The notes beneath the pieces were generated by a model. It worked only from the letters and a program-made list of their open reading frames with translations, was not told where the DNA came from and did not search any database. A stretch of 64,000 nucleotides of DNA, taken from contig ONBG01000001.1 of NCBI GenBank assembly GCA_900316015.1, positions 1 to 64,000 on the forward strand. The letters run 5' to 3'. Shown piece by piece: positions 7,019 through 15,803 of the stretch. The stretch is from an uncultured Prevotella sp. (GTDB lineage: Bacteria; Bacteroidota; Bacteroidia; Bacteroidales; Bacteroidaceae). A program made the position numbers and the translations under genes. Each line of letters starts with the position of its first letter. The first letter of the stretch is position 1.

Positions 7019-10000
7019 ATGTTCCGACAACTTCTCCATCGCCCTATCGCCGTAAGCATGATCCTGATCGCAATAGCTGCTGTCGGGGTTCTCTCCTTTA
7101 CCTATATTCCCGTATCCTTGATGCCGGAGGTGGACATCCCTCGCATCACGGTCCAGATGCCGAGTCCGGGTTCCTCTGTCGAAGAGGTGGAGCAACAGAT
7201 GGTAAAACCTATGCGCCAGCAACTGTCACAGGTGGCTGGGCTGAAGGACATCGAGACCCAGTCGAGGATGGACGCAGGAAGCATCACGCTCTCCTTCGAG
7301 CCGGGCACGGACATGGACCTGCTGTTCATTGACGTGAACGAGAAGATCGACCGGGCTATGAACAAGATGCCGAAGGACATGCCGCGCCCTAAGGTGATCA
7401 AGGCAAGTGCCATGGATATCCCTGCTTTCTATGTGGATATCACGATGAAAGGACAGAAGAAGAATGGCATGGCACAGTTGTCTCGCCTGGTCCGCAACGT
7501 GATCACCAAGCGAATTGAGCAACTTCCACAGACTGCCATGGTGGACTACAGCGGGACCGTGGGGGCTGAGGTGGACATTGTGCCCGACCAGGCAAGGATG
7601 CAGTCGTTAGGCATCACATTGCAGGACGTGGAGAAAGCCATCAACGATAATAATATCGTACTTGAAGCCCTTAGCGTGGTGAGCGGTATATACAGGTACA
7701 GCATCCATTTCGACTCTCAAATCCTCACCAAGGAGGATATCGAGAATATCTATATCAGGCATGAGGGCAGACTGTTGCAACTGAAAGACATCTGTGATGT
7801 CGAGGAGCGGACGGGCGTGCGAAACGGTATCGTGCGCCATAACGGGAAAGACGCTGTATCCATCGCCGTCATCAAGCAGAACGATGCGCAGATGGCAGAC
7901 CTACAGAAAAATATCTCCGGTCTGATGGAAGACTTGCACAAGACCTATCCCAACCTCGAGTTCAGCATCACCCGCGACCAGACGGAGCTCTTGAGCTATT
8001 CCATGAGCAACCTGGAATGGAACCTGGTGCTCGGGGCAATCCTCGCCAGCGTGATCCTGTTCGTGTTCAACGGGGGATGGAGAATCCCTATGTTGATCAT
8101 CATTTCCATCCCACTGTCGCTGATCCTCACCCTCCTGTGTTTCTATCTGATGGGGATATCGCTGAACGTCATCTCCCTCTCTGGGCTGATCTTAGGCATC
8201 GGCATGATCGTGGACAACTCCATTGTCGTGATCGATAATATCCAGCAACGGGGTGACGTGGTGAAGGGCACGCGGGAGGTGTTCGCGCCGATGCTGAGCT
8301 CCGTGCTCACTACCTGCTCGGTCTTCATCCCGCTGATCTTCCTGAGCGGGACAGCCGGTGCCTTGTTTTACGACCAGGCCATGGGGCTGGCCATTGCCTT
8401 GTTTGCCTCGTTAGCCGTGGCAGCCATAGTGGTGCCTGTTTACTATTATACATTGTTTAAGAAGAAAGGCTTCCACCTGCCCCAAGAGAAAAAGGCGGAG
8501 AAGATGCTCATGGGCATCTACGAGCCAGCCATGCGATGGACCTTGAGGCACGGAAGGTGGTGTATGGCTGCCTTTTTCCTTTGCCTGCTGGCGATCGCGG
8601 TGGTCTTCCCTTTCATGAAAAAAGAAAAAATGCCCTATGTCGCGCACCAGGATGCCTTGATGACCATCGACTGGAATGAAGGCATCTCAACAGAAGAGAA
8701 CGACAGGAGAACACAGGAACTGCTGGACGCAGCCAAAGGCAGGTTGGAGACGACAACGGCGATGATGGGCACGCAGGAGTTTATCCTCTCCCATACCAAG
8801 GATATCACGAACAACGAAGCTGTAGTCTACCTTAAGGCACACAGCAAGGAAGCCCTCGACTCGGTGCAGTCGACGTTCATGGCTTATTTGCAGAAATACT
8901 ATCCCGATGCCAAGATGGAGATGAACATCTCGGGGAATGTCTACGACTTGATCTTCCAGACCGACAAGCCCGACCTGGAGATACGGCTCCAAAAAGAGGA
9001 TGGAGGTATGCCCTCGGTGGGACAGGCAAAAGGATTTGTGGACAGCGTGCGCAACAGGTTCCCTGACGCAGGCATACAGCCTGTGGCAACGGAAAATGTG
9101 TTGCGCTATGTCGCCAACCCTGAGCAGATGGCCCTGTACCACGTATCCTATTCCCAGCTCTACTCGCGGCTGAAGGAATTGGCGGGAAGCGATAAGGTGT
9201 TCGACATCGCCAGTGGCGACCAGAGTATCCCCGTGATGATCGGCAGTGGGAAAGCTCATGCTGACCAGATGATGGGGAACACGGTGCGCAACGAAGAGGG
9301 AATCGACATCCCCTTGGAATACGTGGTACAGGAAACAAAGGCGGAGAACTTCAAACGGCTTTGCGCAGGTATTGAGGGAGAGTATTACCCTATCATCGTG
9401 GAGAAGGCTTCCGACAAGCGGATCCGGAACATCGTGGCAGAGGCGGAGAAGCTGTCAGCCCATGACTTCCCAGACATCAAGACATCCTTCCACGGCAACT
9501 ACTACGACTCCCGACAGATGATCCAGGAGCTGGCGTTGGTACTGACGGTCGCTATCCTGTTGCTGTACTTTATCCTTGCGGCTCAGTTCGAGAGCCTTCT
9601 CCAGCCCGTCATTATCCTGGCAGAGATCGTCATCGACGTGTGCGTAGTCCTCTTGGTGCTATGGGCGATTGGGGAATCGGTCAATATCATGTCGATGATC
9701 GGGTTGGTTGTCATGAGTGGCATTATCATCAACGACTCTATCCTGAAGGTAGATACCATCAATCACTTGTACCGAGGCGGATACTCCCTCCTGCGTTCCG
9801 TCATCCTTGCCGGGCAACGCAGGCTGAAACCGATCGTCATGACCTCGCTGACTACCATCCTTGCCTTGGTGCCCTTCCTGACCAAGGGGGACATGGGCTC
9901 TGCCTTGCAGTTTCCCCTTTCCGTGTCCATCGTCATCGGCATGACAGCAGGGACGATGGTGAGCTTGTTCTTCATCCCCTTGCTCTACTTCATCATCTAT

Positions 10001-10030
10001 CGGTGGAGGGCAAAGCATGGCTTACGCTAA
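7019..10030 (+). CDS. RND family efflux permease, first of a tandem pair
   Basis: I place the start at ATG 7019 (MFRQLLHRPIAVSMILI), where the usual first transmembrane helix begins; the open frame extends back to 6854, but those 55 codons are the translated hairpin repeat. The 1003-residue protein has the standard RND plan: helix 1, large porter loop, helices 2-6, second loop, helices 7-12. Helix 4 has GMIVDNSIVVIDN near residue 400, with the proton-relay aspartate. Helix 10 has VVMSGIIINDSILKVD, with Asn where AcrB has Lys. FESLLQP and PLSLILTL are also typical. Driven by the proton gradient, it expels substrates through the adaptor and TolC. Substrate unknown. Confidence 0.9.
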   Translation: MFRQLLHRPIAVSMILIAIAAVGVLSFTYIPVSLMPEVDIPRITVQMPSPGSSVEEVEQQMVKPMRQQLSQVAGLKDIETQSRMDAGSITLSFEPGTDMDLLFIDVNEKIDRAMNKMPKDMPRPKVIKASAMDIPAFYVDITMKGQKKNGMAQLSRLVRNVITKRIEQLPQTAMVDYSGTVGAEVDIVPDQARMQSLGITLQDVEKAINDNNIVLEALSVVSGIYRYSIHFDSQILTKEDIENIYIRHEGRLLQLKDICDVEERTGVRNGIVRHNGKDAVSIAVIKQNDAQMADLQKNISGLMEDLHKTYPNLEFSITRDQTELLSYSMSNLEWNLVLGAILASVILFVFNGGWRIPMLIIISIPLSLILTLLCFYLMGISLNVISLSGLILGIGMIVDNSIVVIDNIQQRGDVVKGTREVFAPMLSSVLTTCSVFIPLIFLSGTAGALFYDQAMGLAIALFASLAVAAIVVPVYYYTLFKKKGFHLPQEKKAEKMLMGIYEPAMRWTLRHGRWCMAAFFLCLLAIAVVFPFMKKEKMPYVAHQDALMTIDWNEGISTEENDRRTQELLDAAKGRLETTTAMMGTQEFILSHTKDITNNEAVVYLKAHSKEALDSVQSTFMAYLQKYYPDAKMEMNISGNVYDLIFQTDKPDLEIRLQKEDGGMPSVGQAKGFVDSVRNRFPDAGIQPVATENVLRYVANPEQMALYHVSYSQLYSRLKELAGSDKVFDIASGDQSIPVMIGSGKAHADQMMGNTVRNEEGIDIPLEYVVQETKAENFKRLCAGIEGEYYPIIVEKASDKRIRNIVAEAEKLSAHDFPDIKTSFHGNYYDSRQMIQELALVLTVAILLLYFILAAQFESLLQPVIILAEIVIDVCVVLLVLWAIGESVNIMSMIGLVVMSGIIINDSILKVDTINHLYRGGYSLLRSVILAGQRRLKPIVMTSLTTILALVPFLTKGDMGSALQFPLSVSIVIGMTAGTMVSLFFIPLLYFIIYRWRAKHGLR

Positions 10031-10045
10031 CCCAGACGGCTGCTT

Positions 10046-13042
10046 ATGATGAGACATTCCTTTTCCATCCTGCTCACGATGTGCATTTTGATGGTCATCG
10101 GCTTGGCCCTTGTCCCCGGACTTGACATCAGCGACAAGCCCCGTCCGCGCCAAGGCAAGTCGCTGACGATCTCTTATGCCTGGCCAGGTGCCCCGACTAA
10201 GGTGTTAGAGTTGAATGTCACCTCAAGGATTGAGGGACTCGCCAGTTCGGTCAGGGGAGTGGAGTCGGTGTCATCTGTGTCCAATTTCGGGTCGGGAAAG
10301 GTCATGGTGCAATTGAAGGAGAACGCGTCCGTCTCCAGCGTCAAGTTCGAGATCGCGTCGCTACTGCGCCAGGTGAAGGACAAACTCCCTCAGGGTGTCT
10401 CCTATCCGGAACTGTCAGGGGGAGAGGTGGTTACGGGGAAGGAAAGCGATAGGAACACGCCGATCTTGTCTTATCGCATCAGCTCATCCATGGCAAACCG
10501 CGAGATCAGGAAAATGGCAGAGCAGTCCATCCGCCCACGATTAGAGCGCATCGAAGGTGTCAGCCGTGTGGATGTCTTAGGCGACCCCGACAGATATGTC
10601 GAGATATCCTACGATGCGGAGCAATTGGCACTGTATGGGCTTACATCATACGATATTGAGGAGGCGATCCGCAACTTCCTCGGCAGGGAGGATATCGTAG
10701 GAGATGTCTTGGAGACCAACCGGCGGGGCACCGTTGAGAGGATGTCGCTCTTCCTCGCCGTGGACGGGGACAGCCATCCTTTGGAGTCGATCCCGGTAAA
10801 GACCATCGAGGGGAAGATCATCTACCTGAACGACCTCGCCCAGTGTGAATACAAGGACAGGGACCCACAGAGCTATTACCGTGTCAACGGGAAGAATACG
10901 GTCTATATGAACGTGTTCGCCGAAGCGGACGTGCCCATTAACCAAGTGGCTGACCACGTCAAGGAAGAAGTCAACCATGCCTTCCCGTCAAGTTCCCGCC
11001 TCCGGTGCATGCTAACCTTTGACAGGGCGAAGGAGCAGTTTGCTGCCTTCAAGACCCTGATCATCCGGAGTGGGATGTCACTGCTTATCTTGCTGCTTTT
11101 CGTCTATCTGAGCAAGCGCGATTGGAAATACCTACTAATCATCTCAGCCACCTTGTTGGCGAATATCCTGATCGCAGTCATCTTCTACAGGATCTTCAAC
11201 ATGCGGTTGCAGCCCTTCTCGCTTGCCGGTGTTACCGTGTCGTTAGGGCTGATCATCGATTCTACCATCGTGATGGTCGATCATTATAGCTATCACCGCG
11301 ATTTCAAGGCTTATTTCGGTATCGTCGGGGCGATGCTCACCACGATCGGAGCCTTGGTTATCATTTACTGGTTGCCCGACTATATCCAAGACGACCTCTA
11401 TGACTTTGCCTGGATGATCATTATCAATCTCGTGGTGGCATTGCTCGTTGCCGCCCTGTTCGCCCCATCCTTGGTGGACAGGATGAACTATAGCAGCAGG
11501 CAGCGCGGGAAGCCTCGGCATCTCAAGGCTATCGTCCTGTGGGATCGTTGCTACCGCCGCTATCTCAAGGTCACTCAGCACCGTATCTTGCGATGGCCGT
11601 TGTTGGCCATCGCTGCAGGGCTCTTCGGCTGGTCGCTCTACCTTTTCATCGACACCTTGGACAGCAATACTTACCGGCAGGAACCGGAGGAGATGAAATT
11701 GCATATCAGGGGGCAGATGCCGTTAGGAGGTACCCCAAAGCAGTTGAACGAAAAGGTCATGTCAATCGAGGAATACCTTTCCCAATTCAAGGGCATCAAG
11801 CGGTATGAGACGAACATCGACGGAGGAGGGGCAGACATCTCCGTGGAGTTTAAGCCCACATATCTCCATACCGACTACCCATATCTCTTGGAAAACAAGG
11901 TGGTAGGGAAGTTGATCACCATCGGTGGGGCAGACTGGAGCACCTGGGGCGTGAGCGAGCGCGGCTTCAGCAACTCCCTGAACCTGCAGTATCGGAGCAA
12001 CCAGATTGAGATCGCTGGATACGACTATGAACGGCTTTATCGCTTCGCTGAAGACATCAGCAAGCGATTGGGGCAGAACAACCGCGTGGTAGACATCGCC
12101 ATAGAGACACCGGGGCATGAGCGACAGGAGGATGAGTTCTATATGGACTACCATAGAGACCTGCTTGCCAATGACAGCATCCGGATACAGGATGTCTATA
12201 GGTCGCTGGCGAGCATGTTGGCAGAGCACGAGATGGGAAGGGGAGAAGGAACCCAGCAAAAGACCGATTATGTCCTTCGCCCCAGGCAATACCGTACCTT
12301 CGACTTGTGGCAATTAGAGAACTCCTTTATCAAGGTGGCAGGGAGAGATGTCAGGCTGTCCGATTTCATGTCGATCAACAAACGGGAGGCAAAGAACAGC
12401 ATCCCCCGGGAGAGTCAGGAATACGTGCTCAGGGTGGCTTTTAACGTGTTAGGTTCTTATTCCTATGCAACTAAGTATATCAAGGGAATTACAGACGAAT
12501 ATAACGCCAAGTTCCCCATCGGTTTCCGATGTGTCGACAAGACCATGGGAAGTTATGAGGATAAGGGGACGCAGTATTGGCTGATCGGGTTGGTCGTGGT
12601 CATCATCTTCTTTATTTGCTCTGTCTTGTTCGAGAGCTTGTATAAGGCATTCGTGATTATTCTCCTGATCCCGGTATCACTTACGGGGATGTTCCTGACT
12701 TATCATTTCAGTGGGATTGAGTTTGGCACGGGGGGATTCGCCGCCACAGTGCTCTTGTGCGGGTTGACAGTGAATGCGGGGATATATATGCTGAACGAGT
12801 ATCAGCATGAGCGTCGTTATCTGAAGGCATACCACCATAAGATCATTCCCATCCTTCTCACGGTCTTCTCTACGGTCTTGGGCTTTATCCCTTTCCTGAC
12901 CGATGGTCCCGGCGATAGGTTCTGGTTCTCTTTCGCAACGGGTTCCATCAGTGGCCTTCTTTTCTCCATCCTTTCTGTCGTATGGACACTTCCCTTGTTC
13001 TTGAAACTCAGTCCACGCCGCATGAAGGAGGCAGGAAAATGA
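10046..13042 (+). CDS. RND family efflux permease, second of a tandem pair
   Basis: 998 residues, starting 15 bases after the first permease. It has the same architecture but clearly different sequence: helix 4 reads LGLIIDSTIVMVDHY near residue 405 (one Asp only), and helix 10 reads LCGLTVNAGIYMLNEY. FESLYKAFVIILLIPVSLTG marks the last helical block. Two adjacent unlike permeases sharing one adaptor suggest a mixed trimer like MdtB/MdtC, or two specificities using the same duct. One of the pair may be structural only; the second has fewer acidic residues in helix 4. The cargo is unknown. Confidence 0.88.
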   Translation: MMRHSFSILLTMCILMVIGLALVPGLDISDKPRPRQGKSLTISYAWPGAPTKVLELNVTSRIEGLASSVRGVESVSSVSNFGSGKVMVQLKENASVSSVKFEIASLLRQVKDKLPQGVSYPELSGGEVVTGKESDRNTPILSYRISSSMANREIRKMAEQSIRPRLERIEGVSRVDVLGDPDRYVEISYDAEQLALYGLTSYDIEEAIRNFLGREDIVGDVLETNRRGTVERMSLFLAVDGDSHPLESIPVKTIEGKIIYLNDLAQCEYKDRDPQSYYRVNGKNTVYMNVFAEADVPINQVADHVKEEVNHAFPSSSRLRCMLTFDRAKEQFAAFKTLIIRSGMSLLILLLFVYLSKRDWKYLLIISATLLANILIAVIFYRIFNMRLQPFSLAGVTVSLGLIIDSTIVMVDHYSYHRDFKAYFGIVGAMLTTIGALVIIYWLPDYIQDDLYDFAWMIIINLVVALLVAALFAPSLVDRMNYSSRQRGKPRHLKAIVLWDRCYRRYLKVTQHRILRWPLLAIAAGLFGWSLYLFIDTLDSNTYRQEPEEMKLHIRGQMPLGGTPKQLNEKVMSIEEYLSQFKGIKRYETNIDGGGADISVEFKPTYLHTDYPYLLENKVVGKLITIGGADWSTWGVSERGFSNSLNLQYRSNQIEIAGYDYERLYRFAEDISKRLGQNNRVVDIAIETPGHERQEDEFYMDYHRDLLANDSIRIQDVYRSLASMLAEHEMGRGEGTQQKTDYVLRPRQYRTFDLWQLENSFIKVAGRDVRLSDFMSINKREAKNSIPRESQEYVLRVAFNVLGSYSYATKYIKGITDEYNAKFPIGFRCVDKTMGSYEDKGTQYWLIGLVVVIIFFICSVLFESLYKAFVIILLIPVSLTGMFLTYHFSGIEFGTGGFAATVLLCGLTVNAGIYMLNEYQHERRYLKAYHHKIIPILLTVFSTVLGFIPFLTDGPGDRFWFSFATGSISGLLFSILSVVWTLPLFLKLSPRRMKEAGK

Positions 13043-13095
13043 TGACGAATCATAGAAACATGTATAAACAGAATTTATATTTATTGATAGACAAA

Positions 13096-14154
13096 ATGAA
13101 AATAGTAAAAGTCGTTGCATTCCTGTGTGCCTCTGTCGCTCTGGCGGGCTGCTCAGGAAAAGGAGAAACCTATCATTGTGGGGACGTTGAAAGAATTGAA
13201 GCGTTTCCACATGAATATAACTTAGGTGAGACAAAGCCTTTGGACATAGATCTGACTGGCGCAGTGAATGTATTCGCTGCTGATAGCTTGATGGTATCAG
13301 AATACTTGTCGGGCCCATATTTCTGGAAAGTATATTCTCTACAGACACGAAAATGGCTTGGGAGCATGTTGCGATCAGGACATGGGAAAGGCGAAGTCGT
13401 GCAATTGCCTTCAGATGGTTGCCCCATGATACAGGGTGGACAGCTGATGTGCGACCTTTGGATGGCAGAGTCGCAGACTTGGGGACGGGTAAACCTGACC
13501 AAGAGTATTGCGAATAGGTCTACAGTTTGGGAGGATAACGTCAAAATTCCTCTTGACGGCACATTCTTGGATGTCTTCCGTTTGGATGACTCCTCGTTCT
13601 TTTCCGTGCGACTTGCAGGTAATGGCAGGAGAGAAAGGGGCGTTATCAAGGGTGGGCGTTTCGTAATGTTGGACCAACTTGGAACGCTGAATACCCTTGG
13701 GACGGATGATGAGTACAATACCCTTTCTTCTGTCGTGCGCCTGAATCCGCAGCGCGACCACGTGGCGGAAGCGATGATCAGGTTGAATGAACTGGTAATT
13801 TATTCGCTCCGTACGAATTTCAGAAAGACATTGTCAATGGGTGATGACCTTCAGGATGTAAAGACCGTGAGCAGCAAGCCTCGGTGGTTCCAGCGGAAAT
13901 CTTTTGGATACCTGTCTGCTTACAAGGATTTCTTCGGCGTCCTTTACTATGATTGTTCCATGAAAGATTACCAGTCAGATAAGGCTGGGAAAACCGACTT
14001 GCTCTTCTTCGACTGGAACGGTGCCCCTTTGGCACGAATCAGGATACCTTATCAGGCAACCAGCTTCTTTATCTATGGAAACAGTCTTTATGTCTTTACC
14101 AGCGTGGGTGAAAAAGAACGCTTATATCAGTATGCGATGCCAAGGATAAAGTAA
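13096..14154 (+). CDS. BF3164-type (TolB-like propeller) lipoprotein, second paralogue
   Basis: The start is set at ATG 13096, giving MKIVKVVAFLCASVALAGC with lipobox Cys19; the open frame begins at 12982, inside the permease gene, and that extension is not a signal peptide. The 352-residue product shares the family pattern of the lipoprotein at 1272-2405: DIDLTGAVNVFAADSLMVSE, RSGHGKGEVVQLPSDG, LLFFDWNGAPLARIRIPY and RLYQYAMPRIK at the end. It lies 53 bases after the second permease on the same strand, so it may be co-transcribed with the pump. With the genes at 1272 and 2644 it makes three propeller lipoproteins around one efflux set. Confidence 0.75.
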   Translation: MKIVKVVAFLCASVALAGCSGKGETYHCGDVERIEAFPHEYNLGETKPLDIDLTGAVNVFAADSLMVSEYLSGPYFWKVYSLQTRKWLGSMLRSGHGKGEVVQLPSDGCPMIQGGQLMCDLWMAESQTWGRVNLTKSIANRSTVWEDNVKIPLDGTFLDVFRLDDSSFFSVRLAGNGRRERGVIKGGRFVMLDQLGTLNTLGTDDEYNTLSSVVRLNPQRDHVAEAMIRLNELVIYSLRTNFRKTLSMGDDLQDVKTVSSKPRWFQRKSFGYLSAYKDFFGVLYYDCSMKDYQSDKAGKTDLLFFDWNGAPLARIRIPYQATSFFIYGNSLYVFTSVGEKERLYQYAMPRIK

Positions 14155-14242
14155 CACAGATAAGAGGCAATAGGATTCGAAAGGAATATGCCCCAAAAGG
14201 ATGAGCGATGGGCTTTTTTATGAGAAATTAACTATGTTCTTT

Positions 14243-14274
14243 TTTGTATTTATATTGGAATATCTGTATATTTG
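14243..14274 (+). promoter_or_regulatory. mnmA promoter
   Basis: TTTG at 14243-14246, 20 bases, then TATATTTG at 14267-14274: a full Bacteroidota housekeeping promoter. The mnmA start codon is at 14279, only five bases after the -7 element, so transcription should begin at or within a few bases of the ATG. Confidence 0.65.
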
Positions 14275-14278
14275 CAAT

Positions 14279-15355
14279 ATGGAAATAGATGATATCAAGG
14301 ATAAGCGAATCGCTGTATTGCTTTCGGGTGGCGTAGACAGCAGTGTTGTGGTATATGAACTAGTGCGTCGGGGATTACATCCGGATTGCTTCTATATCAA
14401 GATTGGACCTGAAGAAAAGGAGGAATGGGATTGTTCTTCTGAGGAAGACCTGGAGATGGCAACGGCTGTAGCTGCCAAATATCATTGTAGCCTGAAGGTG
14501 ATTGACTGCCATCAGGAATATTGGAGTCAGGTAACGAAGTATACCATGGAGAAGGTAAAGAACGGATATACGCCGAATCCTGACGTGATGTGCAATCGCC
14601 TGATCAAGTTTGGCGCGTTCGATGAGAAGATGGGGCATCTCTATGACTTGATCGCGACAGGGCATTATGCACAGACCGAGATTATTGATGGGGAGAAATG
14701 GCTGACAACAAGCCCTGATCCTGTGAAGGACCAAACGGATTTTCTTGCCCAGATCTATGACTGGCAATTGAAGAAAGCGCTGTTCCCAATTGGGCATTAC
14801 ATGAAAGAGGAAGTGCGCGAGATCGCGGAAAGGGAGCATTTGGTGAATGCCAAGCGCAAGGACTCTCAGGGCATCTGCTTCCTGGGGAAAATCAATTATA
14901 ATGATTATATCCGCCGGTATTTAGGGGAAAAGCCTGGGGATATTATCGATATTGACACAGGCAGGAAGATCGGGGAGCATAAAGGATTGTGGTTTCATAC
15001 CATCGGTCAGCGGAAAGGTCTCGGACTAGGAGGTGGACCGTGGAATGTGATCAAGAAGGATATCGAGAAGAATATCCTCTATGTGACCAACGGGTATGAG
15101 CCAGAAATGGCATTTAAGAATGTATTTAAGTTCCATGATTTCCATGCGCTTACCCGCCCCTTGGATATCACCCGGATCACCTTCAAGATCCGCCATACGC
15201 CTGAGTATCATCCAGCTGTCTTGGAAAAGACTGGGGAAGGAACTTACATCGTGCATGCAGATGAAATGATACAGGGGGTAGCACCCGGTCAGTTCTGCGT
15301 TGTTTATGACGAGCAACATCATCGCTGTTATGGCAGCGGTGAGATCACCTTATAA
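14279..15355 (+). CDS. mnmA: tRNA-specific 2-thiouridylase MnmA
   Basis: The enzyme makes 2-thiouridine at the wobble base of tRNAs for Lys, Glu and Gln, activating U34 with ATP and taking sulfur from a persulfide relay. The ATG at 14279 gives 358 residues and puts the PP-loop SGGVDSS at 16-22. The two catalytic cysteines are Cys105 (NPDVMCNR) and Cys200 (KDSQGICFLG), matching Cys102 and Cys199 of the E. coli enzyme. HTIGQRKGLGLGGG is the usual central-domain motif. The open frame reaches back to 14201, but that part contains the promoter. The mRNA is predicted to be leaderless or nearly so. Confidence 0.93.
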   Translation: MEIDDIKDKRIAVLLSGGVDSSVVVYELVRRGLHPDCFYIKIGPEEKEEWDCSSEEDLEMATAVAAKYHCSLKVIDCHQEYWSQVTKYTMEKVKNGYTPNPDVMCNRLIKFGAFDEKMGHLYDLIATGHYAQTEIIDGEKWLTTSPDPVKDQTDFLAQIYDWQLKKALFPIGHYMKEEVREIAEREHLVNAKRKDSQGICFLGKINYNDYIRRYLGEKPGDIIDIDTGRKIGEHKGLWFHTIGQRKGLGLGGGPWNVIKKDIEKNILYVTNGYEPEMAFKNVFKFHDFHALTRPLDITRITFKIRHTPEYHPAVLEKTGEGTYIVHADEMIQGVAPGQFCVVYDEQHHRCYGSGEITL

Positions 15356-15367
15356 TAATGATAATTA

Positions 15368-15790
15368 ATGAACCAAAGTCAAATGAAAATGAAAAAGTGT
15401 TTGTTGTTGATGACCATGTTGCTCTGTGCCATGGTTACGTTTGCTAAAAGTGATGTCAAGACTGTTATGTTCACAACTACGCCTCAGATGCATTGCGCAA
15501 ATTGTGAGAACAAGATCAAAAGCAACCTGCGTTCTGAGAAGGGAGTCAAGGATATCCAGACAAATGTGAAGAATCAGTGCGTAAAGGTTACTTATGATGC
15601 CAGCAAGACCAATGCGGAAAAGCTGCAAAAAGCATTTAAGAAATTTGGCTATGAGGCTGCTGTCATCAAATGCGACCAGAACGGCAAGGGGGCTTGTCAT
15701 GGTTCGGCTCAGTCTACGACGAAGGGCAACGCTGCCTGTGACGGGGAGTATAAGAGCCATGACTCTTCTTCCTGTGGTGGCTGCAAATGA
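15368..15790 (+). CDS. Secreted heavy-metal-associated (HMA) domain protein
   Basis: 140 residues with a signal peptide (MKKCLLLMTMLLCAMVTFA from the third Met; ATGs at 15368, 15383 and 15389 are all possible). The HMA domain (about 30-98) carries the metal-binding motif MHCANCENK, so Cu(I) or another soft metal is likely. A Cys/His-containing tail follows (GACHGS, NAACDGE, SSSCGGCK). HMA proteins carry metal or serve as the sensor part of copper-handling systems. The gene lies 12 bases after mnmA. An intrinsic terminator is found 67 bases downstream, inside the convergent gene. Confidence 0.8.
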   Translation: MNQSQMKMKKCLLLMTMLLCAMVTFAKSDVKTVMFTTTPQMHCANCENKIKSNLRSEKGVKDIQTNVKNQCVKVTYDASKTNAEKLQKAFKKFGYEAAVIKCDQNGKGACHGSAQSTTKGNAACDGEYKSHDSSSCGGCK

Positions 15791-15803
15791 GAGTGAGATG
15801 GGA

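Noticed and set aside
14190-14219. GCCC/GGGC stem with T6 after the third propeller gene as a terminator
   Set aside because: Only four base pairs with a 16-base loop; too weak to call.
14201-14278. Upstream extension of mnmA
   Set aside because: It contains the promoter, and MnmA needs no N-terminal extension.
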